From Saccoglossus kowalevskii (taxonomy: Eukaryota > Hemichordata > Enteropneusta > Harrimaniidae), in assembly GCF_000003605.2 (NCBI RefSeq), contig NW_003124897.1, positions 227,587 to 259,644 of the forward strand: DNA of 32,058 nucleotides. The letters run 5' to 3'. Each line of letters opens with the position of its first letter. Position 1 is the first letter of the stretch. Shown here piece by piece: positions 19,050-31,242 of the stretch. Position numbers and translations under genes: made by a program. The notes beneath the pieces were generated by a model. That model did not search any database. It was not told the origin of the DNA and saw nothing but the letters and a program-made list of their open reading frames with translations.

Positions 19050-19345
19050 ATTTTGTGTCGTCGTCTACCAGAAAAACGATCTGCGTCAACTTGAAAATGC
19101 AATGTGCGTCGTCGTCTACTAGAAAAAATGCGTCTGCGTCAACTTGAGAATGCTATATGCGTCGTCGTCTACTAGAAGAAAAAGTGTGTCTGCGTCAACT
19201 TGGAATGAAAAATGCAAAGTCTACTAGGGGGACTCGTTTTGCGTCGACAACTTGAAAAGTGCAAGTTGCGTCGTCTACTAGGGGGACTTGTTTGCTTCGA
19301 CAACTTGGAAAATGAAGTGTCGTCGTCTATAAATTAAGGAACTGC
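19050..19345 (+). repeat. ~50-bp degenerate tandem repeat (GTCGTCTACTAG family)
   Basis: The motif GTCGTCTACTAG or a variant recurs near 19060, 19108, 19160, 19218, 19268 and 19320, separated by units containing GCGTCAACTTG and AATGCA. The last units carry a GGGGGACT variant. GCGTC and GCGAC motifs continue loosely to about 19445. Confidence 0.7.
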
Positions 19346-20225
19346 GTCAGCGACAAATACGTGTGACTTCTACAAATCATCACCCGTTAAATCGCGACTA
19401 CTACAACTCGCTTTGCGACAACTACTAATTAATTAGCGACGACTGTGAATAAGTTTTGCGTTTATTGCTACTACTACAATTGGTAAACGTAGACATCGGA
19501 AATCGCACTTTTGTTGAAGAAGCAGCATAATTTTGAAGCTATATGTTTTACCATGCAATTTATATTGACGCAGCAGGGTCCCGTACGGCTTTCCATAAAA
19601 TACCATATTGGAACATCTTCAATTGACGGCGTCACGCACTGTGCTTGTTGGTCGATTGCTTTGATTCAATTGCATTTACATTTATAAAGATGAAGGAATG
19701 CCTTTTGTGTGTATCTGAGATATATGAAGCATGAAATGACATTCATTGTCAATGTGTAAAAGACATTTCTATTTTCCAGGTTCAGTTCTGGCTTCAATGT
19801 TTCCAGATAAGTCAAGCATATATACAATGAAGGCGAAATGTGACACGTCGAAAAAACTGTCGACAAACAAGCTGTTCTCTGACTCAGGGATTGGCCATTT
19901 CAAATCATGGGGGTGGCTGACAGATTTGTTTTTTAAAAAAAATGAAAGCTAGATACCGACTAAAATTGCACGCAAGGTGTTGCAAGAAAAAACACTTTGG
20001 CACATTCGAGAAAAATAAGAATTTTCAGAAATGACACCGCGAAAAATTGCACCCTCGGGCTATTCATGTTCATCCACACCCCCACACCCCCAGCCCACCC
20101 ATATAATTTGTACCTTCCATGGGCGGTTGATCAGGCATAACGTAGATTCGCATTGATTCTGTGGGCACTACTTCTCTATTTGGTTCAATAGGACAGTTCT
20201 ACGCCAGAGTGTCAGAAAGTTGTCA
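19346..20225. other. Gene-free stretch
   Basis: I see no coding pattern or long repeat. A C-rich patch (CACCCCCACACCCCCAGCCC) lies at 20075-20095. Confidence 0.4.
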
Positions 20226-20460
20226 AAACCGGCACTTTCTGTAAATACAGCAAAAAGCTTTGAAAGAGCTACATACCATTTTAGCAAAATTTTCTCAATG
20301 CATGAATTAACAGAATCTTAATTCATTGCCAACAATCTCATTGTGAAAATATACTTTCTTTTAATTTAGCTGCAGATTGAAATAGATAAATTACAGATTA
20401 GCTAAATTAGATAGCTTAAATAAATTGCTAGCCAAAAAGACATGTTTTACAGTAGTTTAT
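20226..20460. mobile_element. Possible degraded TACTGTA-family element
   Basis: The right end AGACATGTTTTACAGTA (about 20438-20454) equals the inverted end of the 6019-6335 element. The presumed left end near 20238 (CTTTCTGTAAATACAGC) is a poor match. Only the right arm is supported. Confidence 0.35.
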
Positions 20461-21494
20461 ATGTTCTTATCTTATTTTTTTTATTTTGTTGTTTCACTAT
20501 AAACATACTTTTATCGGGTAAATGTAATTTTTTTCTTCAACTTAAAATAAATACCACAAAATATCAATTTTAAATCGCGAATACAAACTGCACGAAATGA
20601 CTCAATTTCTCTGAATGTTTTTGTATTGATTTTGGAATAATATGTTTATGCGGTGATGGTATTCCATGTGCTGTACATGTTTAGTGAGATTTTCCCCAAG
20701 TTTCAATTCCTCGTTGAAATCTGTGGTTTTCCGTAAAACTTTGGGTCAGTATTTCACCAATTCGTGCTTACAACTTTGAGAGAGTGTCGGCCTAGTACTA
20801 GAAGACAAGTTACGTTCGAGGCAGATATTTTAGTAGATATTTGCAAAGAGTGAAAAACATAGGTCAGAATAATAGCATCCTATGATTTTTAATCGGTATT
20901 TATGATTTATGATTCCAAACGGCCCAGTTTTCGGGAGAGAGAGTGCGCAAGTTTACTATGCTTCTTACAAGTTGGATTCACGCACATTGCTCTCTATTAA
21001 CTTCGCAATTCTGTGACGTAATTGGATGACACGATGGCCGTTCAAATCATCAATATTGGTTTGATCTGTAGTTGTGCATCAATAAGCATATGTTTTTGAG
21101 AAATGTTACTGTATTCTAGAAGACGAACGACTACACAACCGAACGTGGTTGTCGATTTGACCGACAATGCCTTCACCTATCTACGTCATTTTGGCGTCAC
21201 AGAGGGGCTCAGTCACAGGAGGGCGCGATATGGTGTAATAATATTTGACCATTATGAAAACTCAAGATTTTTGTCTGAGTGAGGTATAAAGTCTCATGGA
21301 AAAAACAGATACATGTTTTATGGTGTATCGTATAAGAGCACATATTTTGAAAATATTAGAATTTATTTGAATGACGTATGACATAGTATGACGTGTTTCC
21401 GGTAGCGTCACTCACATGACTCATTAGACTCAGTGAAAGTTGCCATGTACAACTGGTCATGACTAAACATGCGCCTGGGAGTTAGTGGTATCCT
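20461..21494. other. Gene-free stretch
   Basis: I see no exon pattern, array or strong inverted repeat. Confidence 0.4.
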
Positions 21495-21524
21495 CATGGT
21501 AACGCATGGTAACGCATGGTAACG
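21495..21524 (+). repeat. Three perfect 10-bp tandem copies
   Basis: CATGGTAACG is repeated three times exactly, followed by a partial fourth copy (CAT). Confidence 0.8.
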
Positions 21525-21529
21525 CATTT

Positions 21530-24432
21530 CATAGAGTACATTTAATGAATACTAAACTTGTATTGGTGCAATGCACGTATGACGTCATATTTACAGCTAG
21601 GTCACACTGACATTGTCGGCTGAATCAATTCTGGTGAATAACGGCGCCAATACATTATCGAATACAATTCATCGAAATTATTTCAATGCAATTGTAAGGA
21701 TGGTTTACAGTTTAGTTTAAATTCCAGGGATAAATCGAGATTACTGTTCGTGTGCGGTATTTCATATCATGCCAACATACACATCTTCCGGACCCATACC
21801 AAAATCTACACTGCCTAATCGACCCGTTCCAATCGAACCAAAAAGCAATGTCATGCCAAAATATCGCTAGTCTCAACCAACTTATACGAAAAGCTACACT
21901 ATCCAAACGTCTTATTTTAGCCACATCTAATCTAAATAAAAAGCAATGCATGGACCAGAAAAGTCAGCTAATTGATGACAAACGCCCCTACCCGTTACAG
22001 TTCTTTAAAACAAACAATCACATGTCGAATGCCAAAAATAAATCTAGTCCCTTAAAATAATCACATGCCAACATTCTTATTCTGCACAGTCTTACACACA
22101 GAAATGACAAACGAGTACTCCAAAAACTTCTGTCCAAAATTATTTCTCAAACAAATATACAAATATCATAAAACGATTTATATAATAGTATTCAATGGGT
22201 AAATGCATGGATGTACTAAGAAAGGATGAACCACTGAGTTAAGAAGATTAAAAAGGCACTCGAGAAAGTTTACTTTTGGTGTTATAATGCGTTAAAATCC
22301 TCTTCAAACCTTTGTCTTACCAATAAGCATTCAGATAAAACATGATAAAACCAGATCAAAGTAATTAGATGAGTCTTGCCGTCATTAAAAGGGGTGTGTA
22401 CATCCATGGTAAATGCAAACTAGTAACTTGTGCATTGCTTTGTACGAACTTGAACACAAGACTTGATCTTATTTACTGTTATATGATATATAAGTTATAT
22501 GATTTTTGTGACAGTATACAGTTACGAATACACAAAATTAAACAATTTTCGTTTCGTTTGAAATGAATTAAATATAATTATATGGCAATATATTATAAAT
22601 ACGTAAATTCATATATAGACACACGAAGATGACGAAATAAATGCATTTTTTATCGTCGTCAATCCCCTAAGTCTATTGTTTAATTTCGAAGACCGGTCTT
22701 CACTATACTTCTAGTGATTACAGACGAATATTGGGAGCATAACAGGCAATTTGGTTCGAGTTTTCGAGGTATAATGTTAAATTCTAAACCAAATAAAAAC
22801 AAACAAGTTGTCGGTATTAATGTATGGTATGAAATAGAAGGTGGCTATGCTATCCTGAGAAACGTGCCGGAATCCAGGGAAATCCGACACCCAAGTATTT
22901 CCATTCAAAACTTTGGAATAATAATAATACATGAAGCGTTGAGAAACAAACAGCTGATGTATTATTCTTTTGTGTGGAAATGAAATTGAGCGTCATACTT
23001 TGATCTGCGTGTTGAAAGGTACGGGTATTATGTACATACTTATCATTTGACGGATCTTAGTTTTACTGTGTACGTTGGTGAGTTCATTGATGATTGTCCG
23101 GTGAATAGCTAACTACATGTCATTGGATGTGTAACGAGGTAGAAAAGTGGGGTATTGTAAACTCTCTATATACAGCGTATATGTCTGAACCAGACTGAAC
23201 GGCTGGAAATGTCAGATGTATTTGTTAAATAGTACACATACTATGAATGGAGCTTACAGTTTTGGGCGAAATGTGACGGTTTGGTCACCGTACACACGTG
23301 CACAGGCTCCGTTACGTCGGCGAGTATTTTTTGAGCTTGCTAGCAGACGACGTTTACTACGATTCGGTGTGCGCGCAGATATGGTTGGGGTCGAATATAC
23401 TACACAGCCATTGAAAAGTGAGACTCACCGCTTTGGACGGCTTCTGAAACAGCACCAATATGATAGAAAAACAAACAAAACACCTACGACACATGTGCCT
23501 TGTCAACGACATGGCCGTTATGATATACCCGCCCTCCGGGATATACCGCTCAGATCCACTAGCTGGCAAGTGGCGAAGGTAGTGAGTTCCTGATTTCACG
23601 TCAACTACAAATTGTAAGAGCGGGTTTCGTTGCAGGTCACCCACTGCCAATGTTCAAATAAAGTACTTCAGACACAGTGTTTTTATGCCTCGGACGCCAT
23701 ATAAATGAGTCAGTTCATTGCGCCTTTTGTAAAGCACGGTGAACGGTCAGCAGCGTTAGTTGACAGTAGTTATGCTTCGAACCTTATACGGCGCCGGTCA
23801 CTCTCACGTTGGATAAGTACGCAGTGTTCACTACCAATGTTGAAGTGAAGACAAGATACATAAATATCACACTTTTCATCGATAAAATTCGGGTCAAAGA
23901 GTGCGAATGGTAACCTTTATCCTATATCCCAACAACAACGAGGAAACCTTTGTGGTTATACGGGCTCCACCCTAGTTATCAACAATCGAACATTCTGTTA
24001 GATTTGGTGAGCACAATAAAAGAACCTCTGTATTTGTCTCGTTCCCCGTAAGCGCCTTCCTTTTTACGCCTTTGTAATTCACAAAGACGTTATTGCATAC
24101 GAGGTCACGAACTCTGGAAGCCACATCTCTACTGGTGAGTGCGGCACACTGACAATTCTAAGGCAGTCTAACACCTGTAGTGTTCTCGATATCACAAGGC
24201 CTCGCAAAAATAAAGTTTCAAGTTACAAATTTAACACAAAGGGTCTGGCGGGCCTGAACTATTTTTGTTTGGCTACTAATAAAATATAAGGCCACACTAA
24301 TGACAAACACAAAGCTTTTTTGAGTTTAAGCACATTCACTGTTGGGCGTGGTTTGTGTTGCGACAGTAGCTCGATCGACACCCATCCACCGAAAAGTAAT
24401 GGGTTTTGGGTCAGTAAATCGTTGTTCGTAGA
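21530..24432. other. Gene-free stretch with GC-richer part
   Basis: Open frames of up to 125 codons occur (for example 23216-23593 plus and 23357-23650 minus), but they overlap on opposite strands and show no domain. About 23.2-24.6 kb is richer in G+C and CpG than its surroundings, so an unrecognised promoter or exon cannot be excluded. Confidence 0.35.
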
Positions 24433-24585
24433 ATGTTGGGAAGATTTGCTTCAAATTTTATGCTGACAAGAGTGAGTCGATCGGCATCTGCGACCAACAC
24501 GAATGCCGTACCTGTTAAGAAGGCGTTTGTTCGAGACAATACAAAATGTAACCCCTCTGGCGCGGCGTTTTGCTTGACATATTAA
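24433..24585 (+). CDS. Speculative small ORF or first exon with presequence-like N-terminus
   Basis: The frame begins at an ATG and encodes 50 residues, starting MLGRFASNFMLTRVSRSAS and ending at TAA. The first 20 residues are rich in R, S, L and F and lack acidic residues, as in a mitochondrial targeting presequence. A consensus-like donor (AGA|GTGAGT) lies after codon 13, so it could instead be a short first exon. No downstream exon was found and no homology is recognised. It may well be chance. Confidence 0.15.
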   Translation: MLGRFASNFMLTRVSRSASATNTNAVPVKKAFVRDNTKCNPSGAAFCLTY

Positions 24586-24880
24586 GCGATTTTCATACAT
24601 TGTGCTCGAAAATACATTCACATTTCTGAATAGCCCACAAAATCAACAGGTGGCTTAGATCCCTGAGTACTGGGACTCACTGAGAATGAATGGAACTGAT
24701 TGATTCTCATAACACCACAGTCAACATGGCGTCAGACATACATTCCGAGGAGAGTCAGTAACACGACAAAGAATTACTAAAATATATCCACATTTATAAA
24801 ACCACACATCTTACATAGCGTTTATACACTAGAACAGGTCGTATACCGCATAAGGAGGTAACATCTACTGTATCCTGTGT

Positions 24881-25625
24881 GTGCCATATATATATTGAAT
24901 GAAAAGGCAAACATTTCGGGACCATGTGTAGAGTGCCACAGACTCGTTAGAGAGGCGAAAACCACTGTACCCTGGGTGAGTGTGTCACAAACACGCCGGG
25001 GAGGCCAAAACCACTGTACCTCGGGTGAGTGTGTCACAAACTCACCGGAGAGGCCAAAATCACTGTACCGTGTGGGAATGTGTCACAAACTCACCGGGGA
25101 GGCCAAAACCACTGTACCGTGTGGGAATGTGTCACAAACTCACCGGGGAGGCCAAAACCACTGTACCGTGTGGGAATGTGTCACAAACTCACCGGGGAGG
25201 CCAAAACCACTGTACCGTGTGGGAATGTGTCACAAACTCACCGGGGAGGCCAAAACCACTGTACCCTGGGTGAATGTGTCACAAACTCGCCGGGGAGACT
25301 AAAACCACTGTACCCTGGGGGAATGTGTCACAAACTCACCGGGGAGGCCAAAACCACTGTACCGTATGGGAATGTGTCACAAACTCACCGGGGAGGCCAA
25401 AACCACTGTACCCTTGGTGAATGTGTCACAAACTCACCGGGGAGGCCAAAACCACTGTACCGTGTGGGAATGTGTCACAAACTCACCGGGGAGGCCAAAA
25501 TCACTGTACTCTTGGTGAATGTGTCACAAACTCACCGGGGAGGCCAAAATCACTGTACCCAACTAGATTGTGGCACTGATTCATTGGAAATCTGGCACAC
25601 ACTGTATCCTGAATGTGTGTATATA
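24881..25625 (+). repeat. 49-bp minisatellite (about 12 clear units, decayed at both ends)
   Basis: GTGTCACAAACT or a close variant occurs at exactly 49-base spacing from 24982 to 25521 (12 units), with decayed units in register at 24933 and 25570. The unit holds CACCGGGGAGGCCAAAACCA and CTGTACCGTGTGGGAATG. Several central units are identical. Both flanks carry the decayed form ACTGTATCCTG. Since 49 is not a multiple of 3, forward frames through it run for up to 200 codons with a 49-residue periodicity. I consider them non-coding. Confidence 0.93.
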
Positions 25626-25941
25626 GTCTGAATGAGAAGTCGAAAGTCATCGGCAGAGATCCATTCATTAACAGCTGCGAATTTGGGAGATACTTGAATA
25701 CTGCAATCTGTGAATTTAAAATTCGGCGAATATGATTAATATTGACCAAAATAGGGCAGTTAGAGTACAATCGTGCACATGTCAAATTTTACAAAATTGA
25801 TCTAGGGAACGAAATGATTTATACAAACGCACGTGATCGAAGTACAGTATAACACAAACACATATATAAGTAGATAAGTTTCGAGGTTGTATCTAAATAA
25901 AGTCTTTTAAATGTCATTCAACTGAGTACAGCCTATGTTAA

Positions 25942-26066
25942 AGGGAGGTGGTCGTCGCACAGCGCGTGTTCGATTTTCATCTAAACAAACAATGTATTTT
26001 TCACGCGTTGTATACGTCGCTATGAGTCCCATATCAAACAGGACGCAGCACGACGACTGCCGCCCT
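25942..26066 (-). mobile_element. 125-bp MITE with TTAA target-site duplication (copy 2)
   Basis: The same 125-bp element as at 17571-17695, inserted in the opposite orientation and flanked by TTAA at 25938-25941 and 26067-26070. Its terminal inverted repeats are better preserved here: AGGGAGGTGGTCGTCGC and AGGGCGGCAGTCGTCGTGC. Confidence 0.85.
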
Positions 26067-26139
26067 TTAAGCAAATCCAGATTTTGAAGAGCTAGTAACA
26101 CCGAATAAACGGTATGATAAATACTACGTCAAATCAAAG

Positions 26140-26232
26140 CGCGTGCGTGACTCGAACCGGTACCCGCGTACGGCACCCAATTGTCCAGCCTCACGTCACG
26201 GCACGTATTTCCCTCGGCCACCTGGCATCCCC
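26140..26232 (-). other. tRNA-like or tRNA-derived SINE head (degenerate)
   Basis: On the minus strand, TGGCCGAGGG (A-box-like, as in Leu/Ser tRNAs) is followed about 50 bases later by GGTTCGAGTC (B-box). The patch is GC-rich compared with its surroundings. The acceptor and T stems do not pair properly, so it is not a functional tRNA. A tRNA-derived SINE promoter or tRNA pseudogene fits better. Confidence 0.35.
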
Positions 26233-27343
26233 AATTAATAACAAAAATATGTCCTATTCAGATTTTTCAATAACTCGAAATGTGTCAGAATTTTGACTGA
26301 ACTGAAAAAAAAGATCGTAGAACAATTACTTATCCTGAATACAAAAATTGTTAATGACGACGACGAACAGACAAGTTCACCTCAATACCTTTTCATTTTG
26401 TTTCATTACAGGCAAGGCAAAAAAGAATTACACGTCAATACAAACACTCAAGAAATATCAATACATATAAGCAGTTATAGTTATAGTTATAGCAGACATA
26501 ATGCGTAGTTGTATTCATTGTCACTCGGAGTGTATTTTAGCATTCACCAGTAGCACACCAAGGTGCTAAAGTACAATAACATCAGACATAGGCCATTGTA
26601 ACATGGATTACATCAAGGGTCGTCAATCTTTTCATAAAAGTGATATCAACTTCATCACGTGTTTACATACCGATCGAGTTAGTCACATTAAGAAGACAAA
26701 GTGAAGAGAGTATACACCTAGATTTAATAAGATTACTGCAATAAGATTAATTGTATTCCAACTTGTATGGCTACAGCCATGGAAGGCAGTAGTTCTTCTA
26801 TCTTCCATGCTACAGCTTTTGTTTTGTTTCACGTGTTTTTACTTCACCCTGTGTGTGTACTAACTATGTAGGAGCATCAACACAGTTGTTTGGCATTCCA
26901 TTTCACACAGGATACTATTCAGAAACGTAAATGGAGAAGAAACAATTAGTACGAATTAATGATGCGGAAAATCCTTGAGTGTACTTGCAAAACGTTGGAC
27001 AGTAATTGATTATGTTTAAGGATAAACATATTAGCTTCGTCGGGTACGTTGTGGTGTTCGATTGTAAAATGGGTGGGGTAATTCACGGATGGGGTAATTC
27101 ACCTCGTACTTTGTGTTTAATCCCTATCTGTTTTCATACACTGATGTATTGGACATTTTAAAACTTGGAGTGCCCTTGTAGGACCACGTACGTACGTTCT
27201 ATACTGAGTCAATGTGATTTGTTAATTTATTGCAAGTTTAACTTTTAATAAATGCAATCAAACATTCGGGCATTTTGTTTATAATATAGACATTATGACA
27301 TATAGACACCTATTGAAAGTCTAAGCTATTGTTATTTTGTTCT
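26233..27343. other. Gene-free stretch
   Basis: I see no exon pattern. A short (AGTTAT)n run lies at 26472-26492. An imperfect inverted pair, GGCTACAGCCATGGAAG and CTTCCATGCTACAGC, lies near 26768-26816. Confidence 0.4.
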
Positions 27344-27574
27344 TCAATATAGTATGGAATAATTGTCCCTTTCTCCGGGCGGTTGCAATCTTTGATATTT
27401 TATGTGTACAATATGTGTAGTTCCTAGCGTCATGAACTTGGTCTTGTACGTTTCTTTCTCGAATACGTTGAGCCATTGCAGTGCCTTTTCAATACAATCA
27501 TTGATTCTTGATATTTGGTTCTGATTCATATATACCATAATAGCGCTTCTTCCTGTCACAATATTTGCACTCAA
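27344..27574 (-). mobile_element. LINE reverse-transcriptase remnant (palm/thumb region)
   Basis: The minus-strand frame encodes SAIMVYMNQNQISRINDCI, then ALQWLNVFEKETYKTKFMTLGT. The pattern I-N-x-x-(I/L)-x-x-x-x-x-W-L, about ten residues, then K-T-K-F-M-x-x-G-T is characteristic of non-LTR retrotransposon reverse transcriptases just after the YADD catalytic motif. The catalytic motif itself is not preserved (TGRSAIMVY at the expected place). It is a short 76-codon fragment. Confidence 0.5.
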
Positions 27575-29132
27575 CCTCGATCTGGTTCATCTATAATTGC
27601 ATTTTGCATATCGGATCTCGATGAACGTTGCTCGTCGATGCATATTAGTATAATAAGTTGATTTCAACACATCAGTTATTGAACCGTGCGTGGAACTGTT
27701 AATTCGCACGGATTTAATCAAATCTTTGTCTTTGTTAATTACTAATAATTAAATATGTATGACATTTAAATCCCCGCGTGGGTAGCGGCTACCATCAATA
27801 AGTTCCAATTTATATGTAGACTTATGCCTATGACCATGAAATCACCATTTTCATAAATGTTTGACCCGTATCTGTTTTGTGCATAGCGTAAAATAAAACT
27901 ATATTGTAGAAGTCAAAGAAATATGATAATCTGTTTTAATAGTAGCCTAATACTCTAAAGATGCAATACTTACATTTTGTAATATTGTTGTGTGATTTTA
28001 TATGCTGTAGAACAAATCGAATCAGAAATTTTAAATGTTGCTCTTGCAGGAAATAACGTAATATTCGCGAAATGAAAAATCATAACCACTAATACACATG
28101 TGCAGTGACTGTTATTATACTTCCAAAACAACCAGTGTACATGCATTCAAGAATGTGTGCTACAAGAACAGCGTTTTTAAGTTACGATAAGTCATAGTTC
28201 AACTTATTCATCAACGCACAATATCAAACAACAATAATAAAAATGATATGTTCTCGTCCATATTGCATCTTTAATAATTGACTTTGGCAATTATAGACTG
28301 ATCAGAATTACTGTTTTTTTCATTATACCTACATGATATAATTGTGTAATACATACATTTCCTAAAATACATCTAAACAAAATAACAATGAAAGAAGAAC
28401 AATGGAAACAGAAATTGCATTAATAAAGTCACACAAATACCAAATACATAACGAGTATCAAAATAAATACAGTGGTAGTATTAAACCATATCATGTGAAG
28501 TGAGTAAAAACTTATTTTGAGTTAAAAATTATACAAATCAATTATGTTACGTATAAAACAGCTTGGTGCATTTTATATTCATAATGTTTTTATTCTGTGC
28601 TAATTTTGCAATATCAATAGAAACACAATACTTAACACCGCTGTATTACCCAGATTTATCAGAGTTTAGCACATTCAAGCAGCGTTCAATCTTCTTTTAC
28701 AATTATAAGTAAACTCTTCTGCCGGTAGGTAATACAAAAGCGGCAGGGCGGATTGACTTTTCTTCTGACCGATATTTCTTTCTTCATTCAGTGAATGCTA
28801 TAATACAGCAACTGTCTACTATATTTGGTAAACACCACACCCATATTTACAGGTTCGTGTGAATAGTTTTGCAATTTTTCTACATGATTAGATGCAACAT
28901 ATTACTTGTCATGGTAACGAAGTATACAGAGACATGTTAACATAGACAATCACTGTGACGTTTCAATCCACGCTGTATTGTCAATATAATTCTTTGAGTT
29001 TATTCCCGTCTTACAATACTTATTCACAGTTTTGAAGCATTATATACACAAACATAATGATCGTTTACTTCAAGAGAAAAGCTTAACAGCAGGGGTTCAA
29101 TAAACTCATTTCGTTTAGTGCGCGTTATATGG
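27575..29132. other. Gene-free stretch
   Basis: A+T-rich, with no open frame of note, no tandem array and no clear inverted repeat. Confidence 0.45.
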
Positions 29133-29264
29133 GATCAAACAAAGCGCCACGGTCGTCATAGCGCATTGTGTTCGGCGTGAGTCCCACGCGACGAACTAGT
29201 ACACACAACAGAAAATACATTAATTGTTTACATAAATTCGAACACACAGTAGTGTTTCTGACGT
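29133..29264 (+). mobile_element. Degenerate relative of the 125-bp TTAA MITE (copy 3)
   Basis: It shares, in order, GTCGTC, GTTCG, GCGACG, AAAATACATT, TTTACAT and AATTCGAACACAC with copy 1. TTAA follows the right end at 29265-29268. The left end is eroded, so its boundary is approximate. Confidence 0.55.
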
Positions 29265-30224
29265 TTAATCCGAATGTTTATGAGATGCTAGGCAAGAACA
29301 ATGTCTCAGTAAATAGTATAACACGTCAAAGACAATACTAGTACTAATATATAATAACTGTTCCGCGCCAAAGATGAATGACGCCAAACACAACTACTTA
29401 CGCCTTATTTGAATTAGTCTTGATGATTTTATATTGAGAAATATATCCTTATTATTTTGATAAATTGTAATGAAATTCACACATGTGGGATTGTGAGTAT
29501 TGTGAAGTAATACGTTAAATTATATTGCTTGAGGTTACGACAAAAGGCATTACATCTGTGCGAACTTGTGGTGTGACATAGTAGTCATATCAGATCATTA
29601 AAACAACAAAAACAACACTTTCGAGTCGGTTATCGTTACAGTGACATTGTATGTGAGCAGGCATACACGGTTTGTTTAGAGATGTACACTGGTATGCGAG
29701 TAAACAATCGCAACATTGATTTTGACCGTCAACGATGCGACAACAACAACGTCAAGTTGGGTAAACAGGCCCGTAGCCAGCACTTTTGAATAGGGGGTTC
29801 GAAAACAACAATTATACATTTGATGTGAAATGTGTGAATTTTATTATATTCAAAAAGAGTTTTTGAGCTCTGTTACAGACATTTTTATATTATCGGTTTT
29901 AAATTCAATTGGTTTACTTTGTGTTACGTTGGTAAGATATTTCACATAACGTCTTTGAACTATTTTACCATTTTAGAGAAGGGGTCCTGAGCCATTCTCC
30001 ATCTACAGACAAACACATCCACACCATTGATCCACTACGGCAAAATGTTGTACAAAAGACTGTACTTATCTTAGCATTATCGTCTAAGTATTTTAAGGTA
30101 GAAGGCTACTTACGAGTTTTTTCGCTCTTCGCAACTGTTAGCTCACCTTGAAGTGACACGATTTCATGTCGAAATCTGTCTACAATTATTCATTTTAGTA
30201 TTAGTCAATTTTGTATTATGTAAT
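29265..30224. other. Gene-free stretch
   Basis: I see no coding pattern, array or long inverted repeat. Confidence 0.4.
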
Positions 30225-31242
30225 TTTATTTCTGTTCAGGGCCTCAGCCTATCGTACAAAATGTAATGGGTATAAAAGTGCATAGCACGTTTTAAACACA
30301 ATACAACATCCATATATAGTACTAAGTTAAGCTGAATTCATATTCATCTCGTCGCTTGAAAACTTTTAAAAGATATAGAGCTATTTGATATAAGGTGTGG
30401 CAGTTTGTGTAGCGACGAAGTAAGCTCAGACTGTCAGTATTTGCATAATTGCATAGGGGTATTGACAAAAGATCAGCCCTTAGATCATTATAAAATGGAC
30501 ATATAAAAACAAAGTGAATTTCATTTTCTACCATGCTAAATAATTCAAACGTATCACTGCAAAAACTAAAAAAATTATTGATCTATTAACATTATGTTTA
30601 TGGCCAAAACAGTGAAAACTCGTCAGTATATATTTTAGTCTATAATTGCTTGCCAATAAATCTCCCAGGTTATAATACACAGCCTGGATGATTGTGAAAT
30701 TGAGGCATGCCACTATTTTTTTTATTCTTTGAGTAAATATCCCTAAGAAATTTGCAGTATCTCCAATTTGTTTTTCAAACCAGACAATGCCGAAACCGTA
30801 TTTGAACAGGAGATTTTTATGTGGGTTTCCCAAGCAAGTCTGCCGGTCTTGTCTAATCGTTTAAGCATGATATAACATGTTTTGGGGTTTCAGTAATTTT
30901 AACCAATATGAGATACAACGATTGAAATAACCACAGCACAATGACAGCCTTCCACATTCGTCTAACATCGCTACATTGTTTGTACAACTATTAATGCTAA
31001 GTACCGAGTAGATATCTGCAAAATGTTATCAGTACCCTCTCGATTTCCGAATTTACGTACCCCCATATCGCTACCATAAGAAATAGTTGGCACAATGATT
31101 GTATCAAACAAATTAAATGCACTAACCAATGGTATACTACCAAGTTTCTTACAGTATGTAAATATATTTGGTTCACTGTAAATCTGTTTTTAGAGGGCGG
31201 TAAAATAATATGCACACAGTAGCAGATTAGCAGCGGTCTCAA
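30225..31242 (-). mobile_element. Decayed LINE, C-terminal part of ORF2-like protein and 3' end
   Basis: Reading the minus strand downward, frames near 31150-31060 give AFNLFDTIIVPTISYGSD and, one frame over, IWGYVNSEIERVLITFCRYL, the end of a non-LTR reverse transcriptase. Frame 30833-30528 gives NLLFKYGFGIVWFEKQIG and IFTQRIKKI, the following linker. Frame 30534-30322 gives ENEIHFVFICPFYNDLRADL, the C-terminal zinc-binding-type region. These blocks keep LINE order but need several frameshifts, and stops intervene. Downstream, GGCTGAGGCCCTGAACAG with an AATAAAA run resembles a LINE 3' end. It is 5'-truncated near 31.25 kb. Clade not assigned. Confidence 0.75.

Noticed and set aside
22714-22983. 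89-codon plus-strand open frame
   Set aside because: It starts with GTG, has no recognisable family and no splice context.
23216-23593. 125-codon plus-strand open frame
   Set aside because: It has no domain pattern, is overlapped by a 97-codon frame on the other strand, and lies in a GC-richer patch where open frames are longer by chance.
24881-25625. CRISPR array
   Set aside because: Units are contiguous 49-bp tandem copies with no unique spacers, in a eukaryotic context.
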